Made by a program: the position numbers and the translations under genes
Shown here: one piece after another, positions 6,851-15,939 of the stretch
How the letters are laid out: the number at the start of each line of letters is the position of its first letter
Numbering within the stretch: position 1 is the stretch's first letter
Notes under the pieces: generated by a model
Told to the model about the DNA's origin: nothing
The model's database searches: none
The model's input: only the letters and a program-made list of their open reading frames with translations
Source of the DNA: Burkholderiales bacterium
GTDB lineage: Bacteria > Pseudomonadota > Gammaproteobacteria > Burkholderiales > Usitatibacteraceae
Assembly: GCA_019634955.1 (NCBI GenBank)
Contig: JAHCAK010000038.1
Span: 1-35,798, forward strand
DNA length: 35,798 nt
Direction of reading: 5' to 3'

Positions 6851-7408
6851 ATGATCCGCCGGGTGGGCGGCAATTCACGCATCGCCGTGCTCGCGCTCGA
6901 AGGGCCGTCCCCCGGACTGAAAGACTCGTACCGCTCGCTCGTCCGCGAGTTCACCGATCGCGGCGAGCCCCTCGTCCCCTTCCCCCTCTCCTTCGCCAAC
7001 GAGAACTTCGAGGCCTTCCTCGCCCAGCTCGCGGGCTGCGCGCAGGGCATCGGCATCCCGCCGGGGTTCGTGCCGCACTCGACCTTCTGGCTGGTCGAGG
7101 GCGATGAAGTCGTGGGCGTGTCCAACCTGCGCCACCGGCTCACGGACGCGCTGCGCGTCGAGGGCGGGCACATCGGCTACGGCATCCGCCCCACGGCGCG
7201 CGGGCGCGGGCTGGGGCGCGAGATCCTGCGCCTCACGCTCGCGGAAGCGAGGCGACGGGGGATCGCATCGGTGCTCCTCACCTGCGCGAAGGCCAACGCG
7301 GCCTCGGCGGCCGTGATCGCGGCCAACGGCGGCCGGCTCGCATCCGAGGAATTCGTCGCCTCGCGCGGCGAGGTGTTGCAGCGCTGGTGGATCGGGGAGG
7401 AAGCCTAG
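6851..7408 (+). CDS. GNAT-family N-acetyltransferase
   Basis: The 185-residue protein has the GNAT fold signature: V-V-G-V-S-N-L-R-H in strand 4, then G-H-I-G-Y-G-I-R-P-T-A-R-G-R-G-L-G, the acetyl-CoA pyrophosphate loop (motif A, R/Q-x2-G-x-G/A). C-A-K-A-N-A-A-S-A-A-V-I follows, where Asn and the helix correspond to motif B. The substrate cannot be inferred; the N-terminal region (residues 20-70) resembles GNAT proteins that act on small molecules or antibiotics. Its TAG overlaps the stop of the convergent J-domain gene in the sequence CTAG (7405-7408). Confidence 0.85.
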   Translation: MIRRVGGNSRIAVLALEGPSPGLKDSYRSLVREFTDRGEPLVPFPLSFANENFEAFLAQLAGCAQGIGIPPGFVPHSTFWLVEGDEVVGVSNLRHRLTDALRVEGGHIGYGIRPTARGRGLGREILRLTLAEARRRGIASVLLTCAKANAASAAVIAANGGRLASEEFVASRGEVLQRWWIGEEA

Positions 7409-8229
7409 CGGGACTGCTGCTGGCGGCGGCGTTCCTCGAGCATCTGCCGGTACTCGCGCTCGCGCGCCTCCTGCTGCGCGCGGTAGTGGCGCTCGGCGCG
7501 CAGGCGCTCTTCCTCCATCTCCTGGCGGCGCAGGAACTCCTTCTGGCGCTCCACCTCGGAGAGCGCCGCCCGGCGCCGTGATTCCTCCTCGCGGCGCTCG
7601 CGCTCCTCGGCCTGGCGGCGCTGGCTCTCCGCGCGCTGCGCCTCGTAGAGGGCGTTGCGGTCCTGCTGCTGGCGAAGCGACTCCCCGTAGCGGGCCTGCT
7701 GGTCCACCGAGCGCCGCCAGCGCTCGAAGTCGGCGCGCTCGCGCTGCGTGCGGTACTGCTCGTTCCTCGCCTGCATCTCGGCCTCGCGCGCCTCCCGCTG
7801 GGCCGTCATCTCGCGTTCGCGCTCCTCCCGCGCGATGGCGCGCAGCCGCGCCTCCTCCTCCTGCCGGGCCTGGCGCTCCGCCTCGACGCGTTGGCGCTCC
7901 CGGTCCTCGAGGTGGCGCGACAGGATGCCGCCGCCGATCGCCACGACGAGGGCGGCGACCACCGCCGGCACGAGCCACGCGGGGCGCGAGGGCGCCGCCG
8001 CGGCCTGCACCTCGAACGCCGCGAGCTTCTCGTCGTAGGGGCCGCGCTTGGCCGGGTTGGAGAGCGTGACGAACGCCTCCTTCAGCAGGCGCTCCTCCTC
8101 GCGCTTCTCGGCGGGCGAGGCGGCGTAGGCGGGGTCGGCCAGCGCCTTCATCTTGCCCTCGAAGGCGAGCTGGACCAGCTTGGGGCTCGCGTCCCGGGGA
8201 ACCCCCAGGACCTCGTAGAAATCGCGCAC
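7405..8229 (-). CDS. degenerate J-domain membrane protein with long charged coiled coil
   Basis: Residues 1-70 resemble a DnaJ J-domain: D-F-Y-E-V-L-G-V-P-R-D-A-S at the start, K-E-A-F-V-T-L-S-N-P-A-K-R-G-P-Y-D at the end. The HPD tripeptide needed to stimulate Hsp70 ATPase is absent; the loop reads L-A-D-P-A-Y. A single membrane helix (W-L-V-P-A-V-V-A-A-L-V-V-A-I, about residues 84-103) follows. The remaining ~170 residues are almost entirely Glu, Arg, Gln and Ala, a predicted long coiled coil with no cysteines. It probably cannot act as a normal DnaK co-chaperone; a scaffolding role is speculative. It is 46 bases downstream of lolD on the same strand and may be co-transcribed. Confidence 0.78.
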   Translation of the reverse strand: MRDFYEVLGVPRDASPKLVQLAFEGKMKALADPAYAASPAEKREEERLLKEAFVTLSNPAKRGPYDEKLAAFEVQAAAAPSRPAWLVPAVVAALVVAIGGGILSRHLEDRERQRVEAERQARQEEEARLRAIAREEREREMTAQREAREAEMQARNEQYRTQRERADFERWRRSVDQQARYGESLRQQQDRNALYEAQRAESQRRQAEERERREEESRRRAALSEVERQKEFLRRQEMEEERLRAERHYRAQQEAREREYRQMLEERRRQQQSR

Positions 8230-8275
8230 GGCGGTCGTTCCTTGCAGGCGGCGACGGGATTCTACCCCCGCGGCC

Positions 8276-8956
8276 TCAATCTGGCGCGAGCCGGCCGTCG
8301 GCGATGCGAAGCCGCCGGCCCATGCGGGAAGCGAGGGCGGGATCGTGGGTCACCATCACGAAGGCCGTGCCGTGGCGGGCATTGAGCGAGACGATGAGGT
8401 CGAAGACCTGCCCCGCCGTGCCGCGGTCGAGGTTGCCGGTGGGCTCGTCGGCCAGCACGCACGCCGGCTGGGTCACCAGCGCCCGCGCCACGGCAACGCG
8501 TTGGCGCTCGCCGCCGGAAAGCTCTCCCGGGCGGTGCCCGAGGCGGTGCGCGAGGCCCACCTCGGCGAGCATCGCGGCGGCGCGCGTCTTCGCCTCGGCG
8601 TCGGCCATCCGGCGGATCGCGAGCGGCATCGCCACGTTCTCGAGCGCCGTGAACTCCGGCAGCAGGTGGTGGAACTGGTAGACGAAGCCCAGCGCGCGGT
8701 TGCGAAGCTCGCCCTGCCGGCGGGCGTCGAGGGCCGCCATGTCCTCGCCCGCCAGCCGCACGGTGCCGGCCGTGGGGCGGTCCAGCCCGCCCAGCAGGTG
8801 CAGGAGCGTGCTCTTGCCGGAGCCCGAGGCGCCCACGATCGCGACCGACTCCCCCGCCTGCACGGCGAAGTCGACGCCGCGCAGCACCGGCACGGCGATG
8901 TCGCCCAGGCCGAAGGTCTTGGCGAGGCCCGCGCAGGCGAGGACGGGCTCACTCAT
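8276..8956 (-). CDS. lolD: LolD, ATPase of the lipoprotein-release ABC transporter
   Basis: LolD powers the LolCDE complex, which extracts outer-membrane lipoproteins from the inner membrane and hands them to LolA. The 226-residue protein has Walker [10 protein letters not shown] at residues 42-50, the signature L-S-G-G-E-R-Q-R, Walker [13 protein letters not shown] and the switch histidine in [17 protein letters not shown] at the Q-loop is typical of LolD rather than MacB or FtsE. It overlaps the end of lolC by 8 bases, so the two are coupled. Confidence 0.95.
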   Translation of the reverse strand: MSEPVLACAGLAKTFGLGDIAVPVLRGVDFAVQAGESVAIVGASGSGKSTLLHLLGGLDRPTAGTVRLAGEDMAALDARRQGELRNRALGFVYQFHHLLPEFTALENVAMPLAIRRMADAEAKTRAAAMLAEVGLAHRLGHRPGELSGGERQRVAVARALVTQPACVLADEPTGNLDRGTAGQVFDLIVSLNARHGTAFVMVTHDPALASRMGRRLRIADGRLAPD

Positions 8957-10193
8957 AGCGCAGCGCCTCCGCCGGGTTCACGCGCGCGGCGCGCCAGCTG
9001 GGGTAGAGCGTGGCGAGGAAGGCGAGCGCGAGCGCCACGCCGGCGACGGTCCACACGTCGCGCCACTCGAGTTGCGACGGCAGCTCGCTGATGTAGTAGA
9101 CCTCGCGCGAGAGGATCTGGAAGTCGAAGGCGCGCTCCACGGCGGGCACCACCACGTCGATGTTGAGCGAGAGCAGCACCCCGAGGAAGACGCCCAGCGC
9201 GGTGCCGATCACGCCGATGAGCGTGCCCTGCACCATGAAGACCTTCATGATCGACGCGGGCGAGGCGCCCAGCGTGCGCAGGATGGCGATGTCCGGGTGC
9301 TTGTCGGTCACCACCATCACCAGCGTCGAGACGAGGTTGAACGCCGCCACCGCGATGATGAGCGTGAGGATGATGAACATCATGCGCTTCTCGATCTGGA
9401 TGGCGCGGAAGTAGTTGGCGTTCTGCTGCGTCCAGTCGGTGACGTAGGCATCCGTCGTGATCGTCTTCGCGAGTTCGCGGGCCACGCGCGGGGCCTCGTA
9501 CAGGTTGGCGAGCTTGAGCCGCACGCCGCTCACCGCCTCGCCCAGGCGGTAGAGCGCCTGCGCGTCCTCCATGCGCACGAGGGCCAGCCCCGAGTCGTAC
9601 TCGTAGTGCCCCACGGAGAAGATGCCCGTCACGCGGAACTGCTTGAGCCGAGGCACGAGGCCCGCGGGCGTCACTTGCCCCTGCGGGGCGATGAGCGTCA
9701 CGCGGTCGCCCACCTGCGCGCGCAGGGCGCGGGCGAGGTCGGCGCCCAGCACGATCCCGAACTCGCCGGGCTGGAGGTCGGCGAGCTTCCCGCCGCGCAT
9801 GTGCCGGCCGATGTCGGCCACGCCGTCCTCGAGGTCCGGGAGTATCCCGCGCACGAAGACGCCGCGCACCTGGGAGCCCGAGGAGAGCAGCCCCTGCGCC
9901 GCCACGAAAGGCGCCGCGGCGGCCACCTGCGGGTTGGCCTTCGCCTCGGCCGCGACCTTGCGCCAGTCGGCGATGCCGGCGTCCGCGCCCAGCACCTGCA
10001 CGTGCGAGGCCACGCCGAGGATGCGCGAGCGGATCTCGCGCTCGAACCCGTTCATCACCGACATCACCGTGATGAGCGCCGCGATGCCGAGCGCGATGCC
10101 CAGCATCGACACGAGCGAGATGAAGGAGATGAAGTGGTTGCGGCGCTTGGCGCGCGTGTAGCGAAGGCCGACGAAGAGCTCGAAGGGCTGCAA
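8949..10193 (-). CDS. lolC: LolC/LolE-type permease of the lipoprotein-release complex
   Basis: This inner-membrane subunit works with LolD to release lipoproteins for transport to the outer membrane. The 414-residue protein has an N-terminal membrane helix preceded by the family motif [18 protein letters not shown], then a large periplasmic domain. Three C-terminal helices form the FtsX-type domain, with [11 protein letters not shown] in the cytoplasmic coupling helix and a closing [11 protein letters not shown]. Only one such gene is present here, so one protein may serve as both LolC and LolE. I chose the TTG at 10193 because it places Q-P-F-E-L-F-V-G at the N-terminus as in the family, and no ATG or GTG lies between it and a predicted -10 element. 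Confidence 0.92.
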   Translation of the reverse strand: MQPFELFVGLRYTRAKRRNHFISFISLVSMLGIALGIAALITVMSVMNGFEREIRSRILGVASHVQVLGADAGIADWRKVAAEAKANPQVAAAAPFVAAQGLLSSGSQVRGVFVRGILPDLEDGVADIGRHMRGGKLADLQPGEFGIVLGADLARALRAQVGDRVTLIAPQGQVTPAGLVPRLKQFRVTGIFSVGHYEYDSGLALVRMEDAQALYRLGEAVSGVRLKLANLYEAPRVARELAKTITTDAYVTDWTQQNANYFRAIQIEKRMMFIILTLIIAVAAFNLVSTLVMVVTDKHPDIAILRTLGASPASIMKVFMVQGTLIGVIGTALGVFLGVLLSLNIDVVVPAVERAFDFQILSREVYYISELPSQLEWRDVWTVAGVALALAFLATLYPSWRAARVNPAEALRYE

Positions 10194-10232
10194 GAAAGCG
10201 GACCGGGACGGGAATGGGGGTCTGACCGCGTT

Positions 10233-10239
10233 TATTATC
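10233..10239. promoter_or_regulatory. overlapping divergent -10 elements between lolC and the rpfE-like gene
   Basis: TATTAT on the plus strand (10233-10238) and GATAAT on the minus strand (10239-10234) each match TATAAT in five of six bases. This AT-rich patch is the only one in the gap. No good -35 box is visible on either side. Confidence 0.35.
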
Positions 10240-10253
10240 CACGGTTGCCCGCC

Positions 10254-11252
10254 ATGCCGCTCACCCTGCTCGTTCCCGACCTGCTCGCGCCCGCCGACGC
10301 CCCCGAGGCGATGCGCGGGCTGCGCCTGCCCGCGCTGGAGGCCTGGCTCGTGCGGGCGGATGCCTCGCGCGTGCCGCTCACCGGCAGCCGCTGGCTGCTG
10401 GCGCAGTGGGGCCTGGGCGCCGACGCCCCGGTGGCGGCCCTCACGCTCGCCGCCGAGGGCGGGCCGCGCGAGGGCGAGTGGCTGCGCGCCGACCCCGTGC
10501 ACCAGCGCGTCGAGCGTGGCGGGCTCGTGCTGCACGACGCGACCGTGCTCGGCCTCACGCGCGACGAAGCCGACGAGGCGGTGGCGGCCCTGAACGACTT
10601 CTTCGGCCGCGACGGGCTGGAGTTCGCGGCACCCTCCCCCGACGCCTGGTTCGTGCGGGTGCCGCCGGGCGAGCTTCCGCGAACCCACCCGCTGGAGGAC
10701 GCCGTCGGCAGGAACCCGTTCGGGATGCTCCCCGAGGGCGCAGGGAAGCTCCGCTGGCCCTCGCTCTTCAGCGAGGCGCAGATGCTGCTCGCCGGGCTTC
10801 CCCTCAACGCGGCACGGGAGTCGCGGGGGATGCCGGCAGTGAACGCCGTCTGGTTCTGGGGCGGCGGCGCCCTGCCCCGCGAACTGCCCCGCCCCTTCGA
10901 CCGCGTGGCGGCGGGCGAGCCGCTGGCCCGCGCGCTCGCGCTCGCGAGCGGCTGCGCCCTGCACGCGTTGCCGGCGACGCTCGCGGCACTGGCGAGCCAC
11001 GGGGCGGCCGACTGCCTCGCCGTCGTGCCCTCGCTCGTGCCGCCGATGCGCCGGGGCGACCCCGAGGCGTGGATCGAAGCGGCGCGGGCCCTGGACCGCG
11101 ACTGGTTCGCGCACCTCGGCGTCGCCCTCCGGGCTTTCGGCGGCCTGCGCCTCGTGCTGCCCGGCGAGCGCGACACCGCCGTCTTCGACCTCGCGCCCGC
11201 GGCGCGCTGGCGGCTCTTCCGTCGCGCCCGCCCCCTGGCCTCCCATGCCTGA
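10254..11252 (+). CDS. RpfE-like / phosphoglycerate-mutase-like protein
   Basis: This 332-residue protein resembles the conserved proteins annotated as RpfE-type regulator or phosphoglycerate-mutase-like that sit next to recJ in beta- and gammaproteobacteria, including the Xanthomonas rpf cluster. Visible features are the opening L-T-L-L-V-P-D-L-L, R-N-P-F-G-M-L-P-E-G, N-A-V-W-F-W-G-G-G near the middle, and L-R-L-V-L-P-G near the end. There is no signal peptide or membrane helix. The biochemical activity is not established. The stop overlaps the ATG of recJ by 8 bases. The call rests on motif memory and synteny. Confidence 0.72.
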   Translation: MPLTLLVPDLLAPADAPEAMRGLRLPALEAWLVRADASRVPLTGSRWLLAQWGLGADAPVAALTLAAEGGPREGEWLRADPVHQRVERGGLVLHDATVLGLTRDEADEAVAALNDFFGRDGLEFAAPSPDAWFVRVPPGELPRTHPLEDAVGRNPFGMLPEGAGKLRWPSLFSEAQMLLAGLPLNAARESRGMPAVNAVWFWGGGALPRELPRPFDRVAAGEPLARALALASGCALHALPATLAALASHGAADCLAVVPSLVPPMRRGDPEAWIEAARALDRDWFAHLGVALRAFGGLRLVLPGERDTAVFDLAPAARWRLFRRARPLASHA

Positions 11253-12939
11253 GATCGTCGCGCGCCCCGTCGACGAGGCCGCCGCGGCGCGCCTCGCCGC
11301 CCAGGGCATCGACCTGCGGCTCGCACGCGTCTTCGCGGCACGCGGCGTGGGCGGCGCCGAGGAGATCGCCACGGCGCTGCCCGGCCTCGTGCCGCCCGGG
11401 CGCCTTTCCCACGCGGACGAAGCGGCGGCGCTCCTCGCCGACGCGATCGCGGCCGGCAGTCGCATCCTCGTCGTGGCCGACTACGACGCCGATGGCGCCA
11501 CCGCCTGCGCGGTGGCGCTGCGGGCGCTGCGGGCGATGGGCGCCACGGTGGACTTCCTCGTGCCGGACCGCTTCCGCTTCGGCTACGGGCTCACGCCCGA
11601 GATCGTGCGGCTGGCCGCGGAGCGCTCGCCGGACCTGCTCGTGACCGTGGACAACGGCATCGCCTCCGTCGAGGGCGTGGACGAGGCCAACCGCCTCGGC
11701 ATGCGCGTGCTCGTCACCGACCATCACCTGCCGGGCGCCGAGCGCCCGCGCGCCGCCTGCATCGTGAACCCCAACCAGGCCGGGTGCGGCTTTCCCAGCA
11801 AGAGCCTCGCCGGGGTGGGCGTGATGTTCTACGTGCTGGTGGCACTGCGCGCGGAGCTGCGCCGCCGCGGCGCGTTCGCCTCCCGCCCCGAGCCGAACCT
11901 CGCGGGCCTCCTCGACCTGGTGGCGCTGGGCACCGTGGCCGACGTGGTGCGGCTCGACGCCAACAACCGCATCCTCGTCGCGCAGGGGCTGGCTCGCCTC
12001 CGCGCGGGCGAGGCCTGCGCCGGCATCAAGGCGCTCCTCGAGGTGGCGGGCCGGGACGCGCGGCGCGCCACCGCCTACGACCTCGCCTTCGTGCTGGGCC
12101 CGCGCCTGAACGCCGCCGGGCGCCTCGAGGACATGGCGATCGGGATCGAGTGCCTGCTCGCCGACGACCCCGGCACGGCCCTGCGGCTCGCGCGGAGCCT
12201 CGACGCGCTCAACCGCGAGCGGCGCGAGATCGAGGCGCAGATGCAGGAGTCCGCCCTGGCGATGCTCTCGGGGGTGGAACCCGGCGAAGGGTGGTCCCTC
12301 ACCGTGCACCAGCCCGGCTTCCACGCGGGCGTGGTGGGCATCCTCGCCTCGCGCCTCAAGGACCGCTTCCATCGCCCGGTGTTCGCCTTCGCGGCGGACC
12401 CGGACGGCCGGCTCAAGGGCTCCGGGCGCTCCATCCCCGGCCTGCACCTGCGCGACGCGCTGGACCTCGTGGCCAAGCGCGCCCCGGGGGTCATCGAGCG
12501 CTTCGGCGGGCACGCGGCCGCCGCGGGGGCCACGCTGCATCCGGGGCGGCTGGCGGCTTTCGGCGCGGCCTTCGAGGCCGTCGCCCGCGAGCTCCTCACG
12601 CCGGCCGACCTCGAGCAGCGCATCGAGACGGACGGCGAACTCGCCGCCGGGGACATCACTTTCGGCTTCGCCGAGGAGCTGCGGCGCCACGTCTGGGGGC
12701 AAGGCTTCCCCGAGCCGCGCTACGCGGGCCGATTCGCCGTGGAGGGCCACCGCGTCGTGGGCGGCAAGCACAGCCGGCTCACCCTCGGCCTGGGCGGCCG
12801 GCGCTTCACGGCCATGCGCTTCGGCGAGGCCGGGCCGTTCCCGGGCGAGATCGAGGCGGTGTACCGGCTCGACGTGAACGAGTTCAACGGCGCGCAGACG
12901 CTGCAGCTCGTCGTCGAGCACTGGAGCGGCCGGGTATAA
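11245..12939 (+). CDS. recJ: single-stranded-DNA exonuclease RecJ
   Basis: RecJ degrades single-stranded DNA 5' to 3' in RecF-pathway recombination, mismatch repair and base excision repair. The 564-residue protein has the DHH phosphoesterase motifs: [26 protein letters not shown] (the DHH motif) and [10 protein letters not shown]. The DHHA1 region contains [11 protein letters not shown] and F-G-G-H-A-A-A-A-G. Length matches bacterial RecJ (~570). The ATG lies within the end of the preceding rpfE-like gene. Its TAA stop is part of a TATAAT promoter element for prfB. Confidence 0.96.
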   Translation: MPEIVARPVDEAAAARLAAQGIDLRLARVFAARGVGGAEEIATALPGLVPPGRLSHADEAAALLADAIAAGSRILVVADYDADGATACAVALRALRAMGATVDFLVPDRFRFGYGLTPEIVRLAAERSPDLLVTVDNGIASVEGVDEANRLGMRVLVTDHHLPGAERPRAACIVNPNQAGCGFPSKSLAGVGVMFYVLVALRAELRRRGAFASRPEPNLAGLLDLVALGTVADVVRLDANNRILVAQGLARLRAGEACAGIKALLEVAGRDARRATAYDLAFVLGPRLNAAGRLEDMAIGIECLLADDPGTALRLARSLDALNRERREIEAQMQESALAMLSGVEPGEGWSLTVHQPGFHAGVVGILASRLKDRFHRPVFAFAADPDGRLKGSGRSIPGLHLRDALDLVAKRAPGVIERFGGHAAAAGATLHPGRLAAFGAAFEAVARELLTPADLEQRIETDGELAAGDITFGFAEELRRHVWGQGFPEPRYAGRFAVEGHRVVGGKHSRLTLGLGGRRFTAMRFGEAGPFPGEIEAVYRLDVNEFNGAQTLQLVVEHWSGRV

Positions 12940-12946
12940 TTCGCGG
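12931..12946 (+). promoter_or_regulatory. predicted -10 region for prfB-lysS overlapping the recJ stop
   Basis: A perfect TATAAT at 12935-12940 lies in CGGGTATAATTCGCGG. The same 16 bases recur at 31175-31190 before bamD. The expected start near 12947 would leave about 23 bases to the prfB ATG. No clear -35 box precedes it. Confidence 0.5.
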
Positions 12947-12969
12947 TTTCCCCGAAAGCGCTCCGCGAC

Positions 12970-14074
12970 ATGGAAGCCGACCAGCTCAACGCCATCGAAA
13001 ACGCCCTCTCGGACCTGGCCAGCCGCACGGCCGAACTCCGGAGGTATCTTTGACTTCGACGCGAAGAAGACCCGCCTCGCCGAAGTAGAGAAGATCCTGG
13101 AGGACGCCTCCGTCTGGAACGACGCCGCCCGGGCGCAGGAACTGGGCCGCGAGCGCGCCGCCCTCGAGGGCATCGTGCGCGTGATCGAGCAGATCGAGTC
13201 GGGCCTGAAGGATTCGGGCGAGCTCTTCGCGCTGGCCAAGGGCGAGGGCGACGACGACACGCTCGTGGCGGTGCGCGGCGACGCGGCGGGGCTGGAGAAG
13301 CTCGTGGCCGGCCTCGAGTTCCAGCGCATGTTCGCCAACCCGATGGACCCGAACAACTGCTTCGTGGACATCAACGCGGGCCAGGGCGGCACCGAGGCGC
13401 AGGACTGGACGCAGATGCTGCTGCGCATGTACCTCAAGTACTGCGACAAGAAGGGCTACAAGGTCGAGGTCCTCGAGGAGAGCGAGGGCGAGGTCGCGGG
13501 CCTGAAGAGCGCTTCCATCAAGGTGAACGGCCCCTACGCCTACGGGTACCTGCGCACGGAGACGGGCATCCACCGCCTGGTGAGGAAGAGCCCCTTCGAC
13601 TCCAACGCCCGGCGCCACACCTCGTTCGCGAGCGTCTTCGTCTACCCCGAGGTCGACGACTCCATCGAGGTGGAGATCAACCCCGCGGACCTGCGCATCG
13701 ACACCTACCGCGCCTCCGGGGCCGGCGGGCAGCACGTGAACAAGACCGACTCCGCCGTGCGCATCACGCACCTGCCCACCAACATCGTCGTCTCCTCGCA
13801 GAACGACCGTTCCCAGCACCGCAACCGCGCCGAGGCGATGGCGATGCTCAAGGCGAAGCTCTACGAGCTGGAGCTGAGGAAGCGAAACGAGCAGAAGCAG
13901 GCGCTGGAGGACACCAAGACCGACATCGGCTGGGGCCACCAGATCCGCTCCTACGTGCTCGACCAGTCGCGCATCAAGGACCTGCGCACCAACCACGAGG
14001 TCGGCAACACGCAGGCGGTGCTCGACGGCGACCTCGACGACTTCATCGCCGCCTCCCTCAAGCAGGGCGTCTGA
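12970..14074 (+). CDS. prfB: peptide chain release factor 2, made by programmed +1 frameshift
   Basis: RF2 recognises UAA and UGA and triggers peptide release. The gene starts at ATG 12970 and reads 27 codons to an in-frame TGA at 13051-13053. Skipping T13051 continues from GAC at 13052 for 340 more residues, 367 in total, the normal RF2 length. The joined sequence R-R-Y-L-D-F-D-A-K-K matches the conserved RF2 junction. The codon-recognition motif S-P-F (in R-K-S-P-F-D-S) and the peptidyl-transferase-centre motif G-G-Q (in G-A-G-G-Q-H-V-N-K) are both present. The signals are given in a separate entry. lysS follows 39 bases downstream, the usual pairing. Confidence 0.96.
13040..13054 (+). promoter_or_regulatory. 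RF2 autoregulatory +1 frameshift site
   Basis: An internal Shine-Dalgarno GGAGG (13040-13044), a three-base spacer and CTT-TGA-C (13048-13054) form the conserved RF2 recoding signal. When RF2 is scarce, slow termination at TGA lets the ribosome slip +1 on CTT and make full-length RF2. The arrangement differs from E. coli only in having CGG-AGG in place of AGG-GGG before TAT-CTT. Confidence 0.95.
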
Positions 14075-14113
14075 GAGTGATGCGACACCCCGGAAACTAG
14101 AACGACAAGGCCC

Positions 14114-15625
14114 ATGGAACCCACTTCCCCCACCCCCGCCGCGGACGAGAACCAGATCATCGCCGAGCGCCGCGCCAAGCTCGCCCGCCTGCGCGAGCGC
14201 GGCAACGCCTTCCCCAACGACTTCTCGCGCGACCACCTCTCGTCGGACCTCGTCGCCGCCCACGGGGCCAAGTCCAAGGAGGAGCTGGAGGCGGCCCCGT
14301 CCCCCGCCCGCGTGGCCGGGCGGATGATGCTGAAGCGCCTCATGGGCAAGGCCTCCTTCGCCACGCTGCAGGACATGGGCGGGCGCATCCAGGTCTACGT
14401 GAAGGCCGACGCCATCGGGGCGGAAGCCTACGAGGACTTCAAGCACTGGGACCTCGGCGACATCGTCGGGGCCGAGGGGACGCTCTTCCGCACCAAGACC
14501 GGCGAGCTCACGATCCAGGTGACCGCGATCCGGCTGCTCGCGAAGTCGCTGCGCCCGCTGCCGGACAAGTTCCACGGGCTGGCAGACATGGAGGCTCGCT
14601 ACCGCAACCGCCACCTCGACCTCGTCATGAACCCCGAGTCGCGCGACACCTTCGTCAAGCGCTCGCGGCTGGTGCAGGCGATCCGCGAGTTCTTCGTGGC
14701 GCGCGGCTACCTCGAGGTGGAGACGCCGATGCTGCACCCCATCCCCGGGGGCGCGGCCGCCAAGCCCTTCACGACGCACCACAACGCGCTCGACATGGAC
14801 ATGTTCCTGCGCATCGCGCCGGAGCTCTACCTGAAGCGCCTCACCGTGGGCGGGCTGGAGAAGGTCTTCGAGATCAACCGCAACTTCCGCAACGAGGGGA
14901 TCAGCACGCGCCACAACCCCGAGTTCACGATGATCGAGTTCTACGAGGCCTACCGCGACTACCGCTACCTCATGGACCTCACCGAGACGCTCCTGCGCGA
15001 GTGCGCGGCGAAGGTCCTGGGCACGACGACGCTCGCCTACCAGGGCGAGACGATCGACCTCGCGCGTCCCTTCGACCGGCTCACCATGGCCGAGGCGATC
15101 GCCAAGTACAACCCGAAGTACGCGCTGGCCGAGCTCGCCAGGCCCGAGTACCTGAAGGCCGCGCTGGGCCCCTTCGAGGTGGAGGTCTTCCCCACCGACG
15201 GCGTGGGGCTGCTGCAGTTGAAGCTCTTCGAGGCGACGACGGAGGCGAAGCTCGTGCAGCCCACCTTCATCGTCGCCCACCCGACCGACGTCTCGCCGCT
15301 CGCGCGGGCGAACGACGCCAACCCCGCCGTCACCGACCGCTTCGAGCTCTTCATCACCGGCCGCGAGATGGCCAACGGCTTCTCGGAGCTGAACGACCCC
15401 GAGGACCAGGCCGCCCGCTTCCTCGAGCAGGCGAAGGCCAAGGAGGCCGGCGACGAGGAGGCGATGTACTACGACGCCGACTATGTCCGCGCCCTCGAAT
15501 ACGGCCTGCCCCCCACCGCCGGCGAGGGGATCGGCATCGACCGGCTCGCCATGCTCTTCACCGACAGCCCGTCGATCCGCGACGTGATCCTCTTCCCGCA
15601 GCTGAAGAGCGTGGACGCCGGCTGA
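14114..15625 (+). CDS. lysS: lysyl-tRNA synthetase, class II
   Basis: It charges tRNA-Lys with lysine in the cytoplasm. The 503-residue protein has an N-terminal OB-fold anticodon-binding domain (about residues 60-165, with [14 protein letters not shown]) and a class II catalytic core. Motif 2 is [16 protein letters not shown], and motif 3 is [13 protein letters not shown]. The C-terminal I-R-D-V-I-L-F-P-Q is typical of LysS. The length matches the family. It follows prfB by 39 bases and is probably co-transcribed with it. Confidence 0.97.
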   Translation: MEPTSPTPAADENQIIAERRAKLARLRERGNAFPNDFSRDHLSSDLVAAHGAKSKEELEAAPSPARVAGRMMLKRLMGKASFATLQDMGGRIQVYVKADAIGAEAYEDFKHWDLGDIVGAEGTLFRTKTGELTIQVTAIRLLAKSLRPLPDKFHGLADMEARYRNRHLDLVMNPESRDTFVKRSRLVQAIREFFVARGYLEVETPMLHPIPGGAAAKPFTTHHNALDMDMFLRIAPELYLKRLTVGGLEKVFEINRNFRNEGISTRHNPEFTMIEFYEAYRDYRYLMDLTETLLRECAAKVLGTTTLAYQGETIDLARPFDRLTMAEAIAKYNPKYALAELARPEYLKAALGPFEVEVFPTDGVGLLQLKLFEATTEAKLVQPTFIVAHPTDVSPLARANDANPAVTDRFELFITGREMANGFSELNDPEDQAARFLEQAKAKEAGDEEAMYYDADYVRALEYGLPPTAGEGIGIDRLAMLFTDSPSIRDVILFPQLKSVDAG

Positions 15626-15642
15626 GGCCGCGCGCGACCGCC

Positions 15643-15933
15643 ATGGCGCAGCCCGGGCCCGACGACGACCTCGCCGACGACATCCGGGCGCTCGCCGGCG
15701 TCTTCCTCGAGGCGCGCCGCGCCGACCTCGAGCGGCTGGACGCCGCCCTCGCCACGGACGACCTCGACACGGTCCGCGCCGTGGGCCACGCCTTCAAGGG
15801 CTCGTGCGCGCCGTTCGGCTTTCCCGAGGCCGGGCGGATCGGCGCCGCGCTCGAGGAGGCCGCGGCGCGCGGCGACCGCGAAGCGGTCGACCAGCTGGCG
15901 CCGCAACTTCGCGCATCGCTCCCCGTCGCCTGA
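15643..15933 (+). CDS. stand-alone HPt phosphotransfer protein
   Basis: The 96-residue protein is a single HPt four-helix domain: the phosphoryl-accepting histidine is H49 in V-G-H-A-F-K-G-S-C, with the usual A-H-x-x-K-G-x surroundings, and a following helix G-A-A-L-E-E-A-A. It lacks any membrane segment. It ends 6 bases before a PAS histidine kinase and close to three CheY-like proteins that lack output domains, so it is a natural phosphate shuttle for that group (inference from context). It also follows lysS by 17 bases, so it may be transcribed from the prfB-lysS promoter. Confidence 0.85.
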   Translation: MAQPGPDDDLADDIRALAGVFLEARRADLERLDAALATDDLDTVRAVGHAFKGSCAPFGFPEAGRIGAALEEAAARGDREAVDQLAPQLRASLPVA

Positions 15934-15939
15934 GACGCC

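Noticed and set aside
8700-9800. Long plus-strand frame over lolD and lolC
   Set aside because: The reading is antisense to clear LolD/LolC motifs and is composed of His/Arg/Glu-rich filler.
10804-13449. Very long minus-strand frame across recJ and prfB
   Set aside because: recJ and prfB motifs on the plus strand explain the sequence; the minus product has no recognisable domain.
12986-15280. Long minus-strand frame over prfB and lysS
   Set aside because: Antisense to LysRS motifs 2 and 3; composition bias only.
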